From contig JAFFJZ010000016.1 of assembly GCA_018340375.1 (NCBI GenBank), positions 3,417,372 to 3,481,371 of the forward strand: a stretch of 64,000 nucleotides of DNA, in the 5' to 3' direction. The position numbers were made by a program, and so were the translations under genes. The notes below the pieces were generated by a model. It ran no database searches and had not been told where the DNA came from. It worked only from the letters and a program-made list of their open reading frames with translations. The DNA comes from Gonatopus flavifemur. Its lineage: Eukaryota; Arthropoda; Insecta; Hymenoptera; Dryinidae. Each line of letters starts with the position of its first letter. The first letter of the stretch is position 1. Below are positions 23,080 to 33,845 of this stretch, piece by piece.

Positions 23080-23860
23080 TACGAATCTGTTGTCAGAATT
23101 TCAAAATTCAAAATGGCGGATCCAATATGGCGGACGAAAATTGAAAGAAACCATCGGATTTTCTTCAAACTTGGTGATCAAGGGTTTTTGGGGTCGCTGA
23201 TTACGAATCTGCTGTTTGAGTTTCAAAATTCAAAATGGCGAATCCAATATGGCGGACGGAAATTTGAAAAATCATCGGATTCTCCTCAAATTGGGTACCC
23301 AACGGTTTTTGGGGTCGCTGATTACGGATCCGTTGTTCTCATTTTGAAATTCAAAATGGCGGATCCAATATGGTGGACGAAAATTGGGAAAATTATCGGA
23401 TTCTTTTCAAATTGGGTACCCAGGGATTTTTGGGGTCGCTGATTACCAATCCGTTGTCTGCATTTCGAAATTCAGAATGGCGGATCCAATATGGTGGAAT
23501 AAAATCGAGAAGATCATCGGATTTTCTTCAAACTCGGCATCCAGGAGTTTTTGGGGTCACCAATTACGAATCCGTTGTCAAAATTTTGAAATTCAGAATG
23601 GCGGATCCAATATGGTGGACAAAAATTAAGAAAATCATCGCATTTTCTTCGAACTCGGTACTCATGGGTTTCTGTGGTCGCTGATTACGAATCCACGGTC
23701 TGAAATTCAAAATTCAAAATAACGGACCCAATATAGCGGATGAAAATTGTAAAAATCATCGGATTCCCTTCAAACTCGGTACCCAGGGGTTTTCGGGATC
23801 GCTGATCACGAATCCGTTGTCAGAATTCCGAAATTCAGGATGGCGGATGCCAAAGATCAA
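23080..23860 (+). repeat. Subterminal tandem array, left arm of Transib-2
   Basis: Seven diverged units of ~120 bp with AAATGGCGGATCCAATATGG, 'GGGGTCGCTGATTACGAATC' and 'TTTCTTCAAA(C/T)T(C/T)GG'. Core positions are near 23114, 23236, 23356, 23478, 23597, 23717 and 23838. They are related to, but distinct from, the Transib-1 array. The open frames crossing it are not genes. Confidence 0.9.
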
Positions 23861-24094
23861 AACTTCATTCATAACTTAATATTAAACAAGAACTAAACGG
23901 CCCATTTTGTTGTTCCTATTATGATCATTATCATTATTATTTCGAACATTGAATCATTATTAATATAATTATCGAATGATATTACCACACCAAATGTGTT
24001 AAATCGAAAGATATATACATTCACAATATATACAATAATATAAAAAACTGAAATCGTAATGGTTTTTACTTTCGCCACACTTTTTTTACTCAGA

Positions 24095-26595
24095 TCAGTC
24101 TTCTTCTTCACTCTCAGAGGAAGATAATGGCAAAGTTACGTTGTCTTTATCAAGTATATCCGGAGTTTTGATCAGGCTTAACACGTCTCTAGGGAGAAAC
24201 TTTAGTTTTTTCTTGGGCAACTGTCTTTTACTCGATGACATTGGATCAGAACTCAAAAGGAACCATTTAAAAATGTCTTCATTCGTTTTTTCTCTACTGC
24301 ATTCCCTGGAGTGATGCTCTCGGTACCTTTGGAAATGAATGTTGTTAAGATATTTGAATATAATTATGTATTCATCGACACCGTTGAAGCTTTTGATCTC
24401 AACATGACAAGCAGAATCAAGGAAAAACAAAAAGCAGCTGCACTTTGGGGTCATCAGTATAAAGTTTTGAATAAATCCTCTAATTCATAAGTTTACTTGA
24501 TTCTCAAAATTGTTTTCTAGTCTATGAATTCATGTTTCCAGAGGATGAACAATGTGGCTTATTAATAAAAAAAAGTATATGAATATTCATAATTCCCCGA
24601 ATTCCTTACCAGAACAAAACAATCTTCGCGAACATATATTCTCGTGGTTACCATAAATATATAGTTTGCCTAGTAGTCAAAAACGTATTGTGCAATGTAT
24701 CAAACTGATTGCAGTACTTGAGAAGTCAAATTTTTCCCTTCAAAGTGTCGAGTCCACTGTGACAAATATAGACTATTATTAAGTGATATACATCATTTTC
24801 ACCTTTTAAAATCTTTGTTACGAGCCTCTTGTGCTTCCTCAGTCAATTGGCCTATAGGTAGAAGAGTAGATGCAATGATTTCAGGTCCGTGGATCAAAAA
24901 CTTGTGCATCGTAGGTGACATTGGGTACCACGGATATTTTGTCGCGTAGTAGCGTGCCGTGTCTAAAGCGTAACTCCGAAACTTTTCAACGTCTACTTCA
25001 TGGCCACTTGACACGGTAGCTAATACTACATGAAGTCGTTGTATTAGGTTGACATCCACCCCTGTGATTTCGGGAGAAACTTCGGGTTGTGCGAAAAATC
25101 GCCTAGCGGTATTCCCATCATTTGAGTTCCCAAACCCTGGCTTAGGAACATCGACAATGAGGCCACATTTTTCTTTAAAACTTTTCTGTACAACCTTTTT
25201 TCGTTCTTCCACCAAAGCTTTATCTTGTTTTCGTGCTTGCCACTTCTGAATAGGTAGCTTATAAGACAAATGTAGGAGGCCCTCAAAAAATCGTATCCAG
25301 CCGTGTAGACAAGACAAACCAAACTGGAGGTTTTCGGTTTTGACCGGCCTGGATACTATATCATCAATTTTGTTGAATTCCTTAGATGTGGCACCACATA
25401 TATAGCACTTCTGGGTATAGGTTGTCTCAGTTATGGCATTGCATACCTTCCCGTCCACCATAGAAAAAATCATCTCATGTTTCACTGAAACATGTTTTTC
25501 ATCAGTTCTGAAAGAAGTAGCCCTCAGATTTTCTATTTCATTATCAACCCGTAGCTTCTCTGCAACCGAAACTTCAGTTGATTCTTTCACAAACTCTATT
25601 TTGATTGGCCTACAAAATCTGGTTGATGATGGCCTTGGATTCTGCCAAATTATTTTTGAATTGCAATGTAGGCGGAGAGGCACAAGTGAAGTAATGAACA
25701 CAGCGGAATCACTAGCTTCCGAACTTTGATATGCTTGTTTGTATGAGGAGTGGCCAGAGCTCCCATCAAACCCCCATTTGGAAATAAGTACCAGGTTTTG
25801 TAACTCTTCATCAGATAAAGTTGACAAAACCGAATTCTGTAGCTTTAAAATACGTGTAGCTGTGTGATCAAGAAGTGCTTGTAGTTGCACAACAGCGCAG
25901 GTTTTTGTTATTCGAATAAATTCCTTGTCAGGGAAACACATGCGTTTGGCCAGTTGAATTTTTTTATAAGGTGGAAATTTCTGCGGATCAGCTTCACGCA
26001 ATAAGCAGTACTGATGTTTTGAGAGCTCGGCATCTACTAGGAGAGCTAGAGCATCTTCATCATTCAACATCTTTGGCTCATTCCGCTTGAAAGTTTGATA
26101 ACCTTTCATATACATTTTGGCAAGCTCAGGATCAGAAGATGTAACATCCTTTACAATTTGTGCGGCTTCGATCTGTCCAGACGCTCTCAAACACATTTGT
26201 GTGGCGTAAGACAGCTCTGAGATAGGAGTATTTACTCTGATATTCTCCGTTTTCCTACGTTTCGTTCTTTCTGAACATTCGTTGAATTCAACAAGAGGTC
26301 TTCCCACTTGCGTGTGAACAGTTACAGAATGGGGATTCCTGAAAGTAAAAAACACTACCTCTTGTTTTAACCATTCTTCATTATTTTGATGCAATCGTTC
26401 TTCGGTCCTTTGAGAAGATTCCCATCTCTTTTTAAATACACATTTAAAAGTAGATAAAAGGTTAGAGATCTCTGTAGTTTTGTTATCCGGACAACACGTT
26501 ATCTCGATGATTTTTCCTTGAAGGAAAGTGAACTTTTCATCCAACGTAGGTAGAGGACTGCTCCTTAAAATATTGTACATCTCTCCCCGAGTCAT
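24095..26595 (-). CDS. Transib-2 transposase, intact with one intron
   Basis: CDS on the minus strand: exon 1 26595-24803, exon 2 24326-24095. The intron 24802-24327 begins AAAAG|GTGAAA and ends CCAAAG|G. The join preserves frame and gives 674 residues with no stop. Landmarks: KWGFDGSSGHSSYKQ (D277), MVDGKVCNAI (D381), CYIC (C397/C400), NDGNTARRFF (~492-501), MHKFLIHG (H564/H569) and EEAQEARNK (E590). These match the DDE acids and zinc ligands known for Transib and the RAG1 core (established). The exact residue assignments are mine. The C-terminus is acidic (SSSESEEED). It is the only apparently complete TE transposase in the window apart from the THAP/P-type gene, and it could mobilise both Transib elements if expressed. 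Confidence 0.93.
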
Positions 26596-26599
26596 AGAT

Positions 26600-27400
26600 A
26601 TTGAATCATCTTTGAAATCTACAAACGTTGTAGAATTCGATAAAATTCGCTACAGAAACCCCATGTGTTTCTAAAAATTTTCCTAATTTTCTTGGGTTGG
26701 ATTCAACCCTCTTAAGCTAATTTTTTTTGCAGTCAACTGTTCAAATTAAACTACTAAGAAAATATAGGTTGTTGAAACACTCACCTATGGCAGCGGAATC
26801 CATCTCATTTGGAATTGTATGTCAACATTGAATGATTTTAAAAAACGAAAAATATTCACCAAGCTCCAAACTTGCACGCGGAAAAAAGTTTACGGTAACG
26901 ATTACTAGCAAGAGTAAGAATTCGGTGACAGCTATTGCACAATTGTGATAAGCACCATTTGAAATCAGACCGATTACAACCAACTATTTACGTTGCCATG
27001 GAAACGATAGGTTAACATAAGAACGATCACCAAATCGCGAGTCATGATTCAGTTCACGAAAAATGTTGGTAGTTTTATTGTCATTTCCCATAGTGAATTC
27101 ATCAACTCATAGTAAATTCACTACGAATATTCTCCAGCAATACTGTTTTTCTCTCAATTGTCCATCATCTTCCTAAATATCAATGATTTCTGGCTTTTGT
27201 GTACCCTAAGCCCGCGATGAGAAGAAAAACGAATGGTAATCAATCTCATACAGTTTTCCTCGTGCAGCAAATGTACACTGGAAATAAAACACATACTAAC
27301 GTTGAGATAAAATTCAAAGCGAATCTACTGAATTCTGAGTTTTGTGTCCACCATATTAGATACGCTATCTTTGATTCTTGGAATTTGACAACTGATTCGT
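26600..27400. other. 5' region of Transib-2, no further gene
   Basis: This lies between the transposase start (26595) and the right tandem units (~27400). It presumably contains the promoter. A splice-like TTTTTTTTGCAG occurs near 26720, but I could not define an upstream exon. No other ORF has support. Confidence 0.4.
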
Positions 27401-27409
27401 AATCAATGA

Positions 27410-27700
27410 CCCCACAAAACCCTGGATACCGAGTTTGAAGGAAATCCGACGATTTTTTCAATTTTCATCCGCCATATTGGATCCGCCATTTTGAATTTTG
27501 AAATTCAAACAACGGATTCGTAATCAGCGACCTCAGAAACCCCTGGGTCACGAATTTGAAGAAAATCCGATGATTTCTTTCGATTTTCGTCCGCCATATT
27601 GGATCCGCCATTTTGAATTCCGAAATGAAGACAACGGATTCATAATCAGCGACCCCACAAACTTCTGCATATCAAGTTTCAGACGGATCTAAGGGCTCCT
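27410..27700 (-). repeat. Subterminal tandem array, right arm of Transib-2
   Basis: Two clear units in inverted orientation (TCCGCCATATTGGATCCGCC at ~27470 and ~27591) and a decayed third at ~27345. They mirror the left arm. Between here and the right end (28272), ~570 bp look unique. Confidence 0.88.
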
Positions 27701-28272
27701 CATCACTCCGTCTAATTTTTTGTGATTTCCTGCACAAAAACATGGCGGAATTGCTTAGGGGCAGACATGGGCAGCCGTTTTTTCTTCTGATGTTTAGGTC
27801 AGAGTCCCATCTACCACCCCCAATAAGTTAAACGACGTAATTTTGCGTAATTCTCTACTATTCCTCCAAAAACCAAACACATTTTCTCATTTATAGATAT
27901 AGAAATTACATCCAATCATTGCTCTGTCAGTATTTTCCACTCTCCAAATTGATATTCTCTTAATTCTTAGTGTATTCTTCATAGTTTCAGTAATAGACTC
28001 CAATTTGAAAAAGTTAAATCGGTTCATTTTTCGAGACACAGCGTCTTTTTGAACATGCTCGTTATTTTACTGTCTTTCAATCACGCGGATTATACTTCAA
28101 GGAGGGTATTTTGCAACTGGTACACAAGGGCAGGGGGAGGGGATCAGATCTTCTTATATCAGAATTCCAATACTTGGGACATCACCTTACTTATCCCAAG
28201 GGTCAAATATCCCCAACTACAAACTTCATTTTTGGGGTTTTGGCCAGCTTTTTGGCATTTGGCCCCACTATG

Positions 28273-28893
28273 CGTCCGGAGTATCGCTGCCAGATGATAA
28301 GGGCATCATTTAATACCTACGAGCAAATGGAAATGCGGGCCCTTGAAGTCGAGCGATCACTCAGGCCCCAGGAAATCCCTATCCAACTCCCCACTAGCCC
28401 TCCCGGAATTGGCTTATAAGCCAAAGAAGATCCCACAGAAAAATTCCCAATCCCTAGCCTCCCTAGAGACTTCCCCTGCCGCACCAATGTCCCAAGGAAC
28501 CCCAAATTCCCCAAACGGAAGGAGTCCAAGAAGAAACAGACACTCAACCCACCACTTCCCGAGACTCCTACCCTACAACCTACATATGCAGCAAAGGCTG
28601 CCCTACCTGCCTCTCCTCCACCCAATCCCCGACGATTCGCCCAAGCCAATCAGACCTCACAATCGCCATCCTCTGCCAAACCCCAACCATTGATGGCTAT
28701 TCCCGTGCCCCCGGGCTATGCACCCCATAGTTCCCCCAGAAATTCCCCACAACCCATCCGGAGGGTTCCGGACTCAACCCCGAACGGATCAATAGAATGT
28801 TGGCGCTGCAGGGGACGTGGATATTTTTCAAAACAATGTGCCACCCCTTGTGGCTTCAATCACTCCCCCAAAAGGAAGGGCGAGGGAAACTGA
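28273..28893 (+). pseudogene. Gag, 3' part with an altered CCHC knuckle
   Basis: Continues the gag frame after Transib-2. It opens with the end of the capsid segment (EMRALEVERSLRPQEI). An in-frame TAA at 28417-28419 follows, then a Pro-rich stretch, and then CWRCRGRGYFSKQC near 28797-28838. The spacing is that of a retroviral zinc knuckle (C-x2-C-x4-H-x4-C), but the His position holds Tyr, so zinc binding is probably lost. The frame ends at 28893. Pol-frame sequence overlaps in the -1 frame, as is usual for gag-pol. Confidence 0.8.
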
Positions 28894-31800
28894 ACAGAGG
28901 AACGGTGATCAGGGTCCACCCAACCTCTGGTAGCGCGCCCTCGTCGACCCTAAAACACCACTCTACCCCCGGACATCGGGTACTCGCCCACCAACCCCAA
29001 CAGAGTACGGAGAGGGAAAATTCACCACAACCCTCTACACTTTCGGGATTCCACTGGGATGAAAACCCACCCCTACCCCAACGAGATTTACACCTGCCCA
29101 CCCCAGATGATACTCCTAGGGAATTATCATTGGTTCCACCGCCTACCCAAAATCCCTTGGATTTTTTCGATTTATTCCCTGAAACCACCCCTGACCTGAA
29201 TAATTCCGAAGCGGTTGTGCTTTGAAAACACCTACCCTTCCACCCGACCCCGGACGTTCAAAACTTCGTAGAACACACCCTCCTCAACGGCCTGATGTCC
29301 AATCTACCCCACAAACCGAAACCAATCGCAAGAAGTAACCCTTCTCAGAGCCCCCCAGAAGTCCCTGCACACCCCCCAATAGAAAATAATCCGGAGAGGT
29401 CGATTCACAGATCCTTATATGAAGATGAATACCCTTTTGAAGAATCTATCGCTTCGGAGGAACCCACCCCCTCGTTAACCCTACCCCACAGAGGAATCAC
29501 CCCCTACCGAAAAAAGCGTTATACCAAACCCCCAGAATACCCTGGACACACCCCTCCGAGCGACCTCGTCGCGAATGTACCCCCTAGAATTCACCCGAGG
29601 TCAGAAATGGATAATCCCCCAGATCCTGAAAGAACACCCGGACTGAGGCTGGCCTCCCATGGACAGGAATTCGTTCCGGCGGAATGACTTTAAACCAGTC
29701 GCTTTCACAATTTCTTTTAGAGCGTTCTATCAGAAATCCATAAAAAATTGTGCATTGGTTCAATTTTCATTCCGCCGGAACGAATTCCGGTCCATGGGAG
29801 GCCAGCCTAAGCAACCTTTTTCCGCTCTGAGAGTTTCAGCCCGAACACAACTCAGGGAACCCCACGAAGGGAACACAATAACCACCACTCGAATGACCCG
29901 AGCCCCCTACCCCGAATATACTTGACCATCAGGATCGGCCCCTACGAAATTCCTGCCCTCATGGATACAGGTGCATCATGTACCTTCTTCGGTCCTACTG
30001 GTCGTGACTTACTGCGGGTTCTCAAAATCCCTGTCAAAAGAGCCTCCTCCGGTGCCGTGAAGGTCGCCAATGGAAAAATTGAGCCCATTTCGGAGGAAGC
30101 GCAGGTACCAATATAAATTCTGAACGTTAAAAAGACTTCAACTTGTCGGGTGGTACCTGGCCTAGATGTTGATTTCATCCTTGGGATGGATTTCTTTCAG
30201 GAATTCGGTTTGGTTTTTGATGGGTTCAGTTGCCGTTGGCGTATCGGAGGACAGGAAGAGAACTGGCAGTACTTCACTTCAAGCCCCGAGACTCCAATCC
30301 CGCCACCCACCCTTCACGGTTTACTACCCTTAAACCGCTCCCAACAAACCCGGTTAGAGAGTTTCGTTAAGCAGGAAGTCCCTTCCCTAACCCGTTCATC
30401 TGGAGCTATCTTGTTGACTCCCCACCACATTGATATCCAGGGACATCTAGGCAAGAAGCGCAGATACTACCCGGTCAGCCCAAAGGTCAGAGAAGAAATG
30501 TACAAGGAAGTAGATAGGATGCTGGCCGAAGGAATAGTCGAACCTGCTTCGAGCGATTGGTTAAGTCTGATCGTAATGGTGAAGAGAAGGAAAGTAGAAC
30601 CTCAAGACGAGGAACTACAACGCATAATCGCTCGGGAAGGGGAGATCAAACCCAGAAGCAAGTACAGGTTCTGCGTGGTTGACCGTGAAGTCAACAAGGT
30701 AACCATAAAGGACGCCTATCCCCTTCTCTACATGAGTAGTATGCTGGACAAATTACGTTCGGCCCGGTACATCTCCACCATTGATCTCAGTCAAGCCTAT
30801 CACCAGATTCCCATGGACCCTCGCTCGAAAGAAATCACGGCTTTCACGGTCCCTGGCCGTGGTTCATTCCAATTCACCCGTATGTCCCATGGCTTGACTA
30901 ATGCCCCTGCCACCTTCCAACGACTCATGGACAAACTGATTGGTCCCTCCCTAGAACCCCACGCATTTGCGTATTTGTACGATATCATCATCGTCACGGA
31001 AACATTTGAGGACCATCTAATCCGGCTAAAGAAAGTATTAGACAGAATAAGAGAAGCTGGGTTGGCCATCAAACCGGAAAAATGTGAATGGTGTAAGTCG
31101 GAGGTGAGATACCTCGGCTTTCTGGTCAACCAAAATGGTCTTCAAATGGATCCTAGTGAAATCGAGCCCGTACTGAACTACCCTCCACCCACTAATCTAA
31201 AAAGACTTCAGAGATTACTCGGTATGGCGTCGTGGTACCGACGTTTCATCGAACATTTCGCCACGATTGCCGCCCCGCTTCATAAGTTAACCAAGAAAGG
31301 TTCAGCATGGAAGTGGGAGAACACGGAACAAGAGGCCTTTGAAGTTCTGAAGAAGTCCATAGCTTCAGCCCCTATCCTGGTTCGCCCTCATTTTTCCCAG
31401 CCCTTCGCCCTCCAAACAGATGCCAGTAACACTGGTCTCGGCGCTGTCCTCACCCAGTCTTTAGAGGGGGGGGGAGAGAGTTATTGCTTCCGCAAGCAGA
31501 ACTCCAAACAGCGCTGAAAAAAATTACTCCGTGACAGAGCGAGAATGCCTGGCCATTCTCTGGGCCATGAAGAAATTTCGAGAATACTTGGAAGGTTACT
31601 ACTTCACCGTGATAACCAACCACGCAAGTTTGAAGTGGCTATATCAACTTCATAACCCAACAGGGAAACTAGCCAGATGGGCTCTGGAACTCCTGGAGTG
31701 TGATTTTGATATAGTCCACAGAAAAGGCGCCCTCCACCATGTCCCCGATGCCCTGTCATGGATGTACGAAGGAGATTCCCCCACGGCATCTGCCCTGAAA

Positions 31801-32040
31801 CCTTCCACTTCCCAAGCCCCTGACCCACAAATTACCCTGCCTCAAGATGATACCCCCGTGGGTTGGTACACCAAGAGATATAACGCCCTGCAGTCACACC
31901 CCAGACACTACCCCAACTGGAGGATCGTGAATGGCCGGATCTACGTCAAGCGTCCCGACCTACTGGTTAGTCAAGTCATGGACGACTACAACGAATGGAA
32001 ACTGGTCGTTCCCGATGCCTTCAGGGCCCCAATTGGCCCC
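28870..32040 (+). pseudogene. Pol: protease, reverse transcriptase, RNase H; integrase missing
   Basis: In the -1 frame relative to gag, a Pro-rich linker (stops at 29223 and 29685) leads to the aspartic protease motif LMDTGAS at ~29955. A stop follows at 30114-30116. RT (30150-31465) shows TIDLSQAYHQIPM, GSFQFTRMSHGL and KCEWCKSEVRYLGF. In the YxDD box the first Asp is Tyr (30978-30980). A one-base shift lies at the nine-G run 31466-31474. RNase H follows (TDASNTGLGAVL; Asn in place of the usual Asp in the TDH motif at 31618-31620). The frame runs into the start of the integrase region and ends at the inverted LTR near 32040, with no integrase core. Inactive. Confidence 0.9.
29646..29808. 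repeat. Hairpin insertion in pol
   Basis: Arms of ~41 bp (AGGCTGGCCTCCCATGGACA, then GGAATTCGTTCCGGCGGAATGA) are inverted repeats separated by ~80 bp. It interrupts the linker before protease and introduces a stop at 29685. It is probably a MITE. Flanks do not show a clear duplication. Confidence 0.75.
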
Positions 32041-32056
32041 ACGTTGGACGCCAATT

Positions 32057-33618
32057 TGTGATGGGTATAACCTGGACCCATGCACAAAGGCGCATGAGTT
32101 GTTGAGCACCTCCACGACTCCTGTCGTGGATATTTATTTACCACAGCGGGACCTGCAATATATTGAACAGAAACAAGTAACGTGTTCACGACAGTTTTGA
32201 GGGATCAAAGGAAAAGGAAAAGTTCAGGGAGAGGGTTGATTCTAATTAATCAAATAAGGAAATACGAAAATAAAGTTTAACACGTGTTGCCACATGTATA
32301 TGTATTTCGAATTCAATGACTTTACCATGGACACGACCGCGTCGTGATAAGAAAATACATATATAAATACAATCAACGTTCATGAAATTAACCAAGGGAA
32401 CACAAGGAAATGAGAGAAAAGACGGAGGGCACGATCGCGAGGGAAAACTTTACATGGATAGAACCGTTTACATTAACCAAGAAAAAGGGGAATACAGGGA
32501 AACCGCGACCATAAAATGTAACCGGGGGAGGGCAAATACGAGCGAAGGGGGTGATTCTATATGAGAACAAAGAGGGAAAAGAGAAATCAAAGGAGAGGGC
32601 ACGTGGAGGAGGCCACGTGAACGACACCGTTTTACCACTTTTACTTTTACACCAGAACACCGTATAGGCACTCCACACTGTCAAAATCCTTGTGACACGA
32701 GCAATTCTCTACTACGTGTCGAACTCCGATGGCACCGGGCACTCACCGTATTGTTGAACTCTTTCTTTTTCCAAAATAACGCTTCTGTCGTGAACTTGCC
32801 GATCGCTCGGTTATACAAGAAGTGACATGTAAGATGGCCACTTTCTTCTTTTTGCCCGACGGGTGAGTTCACAAAATCATATACAGGCCCCGTCGGGGAC
32901 TCTCCGTTGGAGCTTACTTCTGGAGCTCGTTTTACGTGCTTGGGCGGTGGTGGCCTCCAGCTTAGTGTTTTCACATGATCCCTCACGACCTTGCATTAAC
33001 TAGATAGCCCAATCAGATGAAGAGAGAAATCCCTTTGTGGAAACACTGCTCCAGCTACTCGTTAGGTGAGTGTGCGCATGCGCGTTGTGGAGGTTTTCTG
33101 GGCACGGGTGTTTCTGTCCTTTTCCATCGTTTGGTGGGGCCGGAAGAAGGGGTACAGCGTGGTCGGGTTGATCTCTGCCGTTGTTCCACCGGCCCAGGGA
33201 AGGGGTGGTATCCTCGGAGACCACTCATCCTAGCTCTCTCTTTCTTTCTCTGTGGTCCGGGGTTGGAGAGAGATGGTGTTACCCACGAGTGGTTTCCAGC
33301 CTCCTGGGAGGTTGTCGATCTAGGAACGGCCGAGATAGCGTTGGTATAGCCTCCTGGCGTTGAACCAATCCTTCCGGGCATCCGTGGTATAAGTGGCGCT
33401 GCCTCCTTAGGGGCGGGAAACCTCAACAGAAAAAGGCCAGGGATTAGAGGACAGGAATAGCGAGGGAGAGGAGACGTGTTCCCGATTCTTGTATAAGCGA
33501 GCGACAGCTATGTTCTTTCGGGTGAACTAACTAGTCCTGAAAGTTCCCGATTAGGATCGATAGGGATCGTACACGGTGCCACCTCGCGACTTTTTTTGTG
33601 ATAATTTATTACATCACA
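32057..33618 (-). repeat. Right LTR, inverted relative to the left
   Basis: On the minus strand it starts TGTGATGTAATAAATT (33618) and ends CCCATCACA (32057), followed inward by a PBS-like AATTGGCGTCCAACGTGGGG. It matches the left LTR along its whole length (e.g. CCACACTGTCAAAATCCTTG, CTCATATAGAATCACCCCCT). It carries one extra hAT MITE. The sequence is markedly richer in G+C than the surroundings. An internal pyrimidine-rich stretch is present in both copies. Confidence 0.9.
32963..33048. mobile_element. 86-bp hAT MITE in the right LTR
   Basis: TAGTGTTTTCAC at one end and the complement of CAGTGTTTCCAC at the other. Perfect 8-bp duplication CTCCAGCT at 32955-32962 and 33049-33056. The left LTR has the empty site with a single CTCCAGCT-equivalent, which proves this is an insertion. 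Confidence 0.95.
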
Positions 33619-33845
33619 ACTGATGTTCACTTCTTAATTTTCATCACGTGTCCCCAGTCTAATTACACTTTAGAATACTAATATTTTCTAAATCATTGAA
33701 CTCGAAATTCAGACATACTATTGTTTATCCTATACAACTGTATTGATCGTTTTTCTTTGATATTCGAATATTTTTCCTCACTTGTCGAGGGTAATTGATT
33801 TCCGGCCCGCTTTCTTTCCTTCTCGCACTCATTATCACTCGAAAT

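Larger units (their letters stand above)
22983..28272 (-). mobile_element. Transib-2: apparently complete Transib element in gag
   Basis: Left end CACAGTGGGGCCAAATGCCA. The right end is the complement of CATAGTGGGGCCAAATGCCA, with the match continuing through AAAAGCTGG for about 35 bp in all. The 5-bp direct repeat CGTCC flanks it (22978-22982, 28273-28277). Excising the element with one repeat restores an open gag frame across the site. It holds a spliced transposase gene (minus) and ~120-bp subterminal units at the left (7) and right (2-3). Length 5290 bp. Confidence 0.93.
14627..33618 (+). mobile_element. Ty3/gypsy-like retroelement with inverted LTRs (composite)
   Basis: Outer boundaries: TGTGATGTAATAAAT starts at 14627, and its reverse complement ends at 33618. 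A 4-bp direct repeat ACTG sits just outside both ends (14623-14626, 33619-33622). Between them are a left LTR, a PBS-like stretch, gag and pol on the plus strand, then a second LTR in the opposite orientation. That LTR has its own PBS-like stretch facing pol. Integrase is missing. Inserted later: Transib-1 (15098-20550), a TA MITE inside that, Transib-2 (22983-28272), a hairpin (29646-29808) and a hAT MITE (32963-33048). Without the insertions it is about 8 kb. A normal gypsy element has direct LTRs, so this is a rearranged unit. The flanking repeat suggests, but does not prove, that it integrated in this form. Confidence 0.8.

Noticed and set aside
14627..33618. DIRS-type element, because terminal repeats are inverted
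   Set aside because: The ends have LTR-like TGTGATG...CATCACA and PBS-like sequence, pol has a gypsy-like protease/RT/RNase H order, and no tyrosine recombinase is seen.
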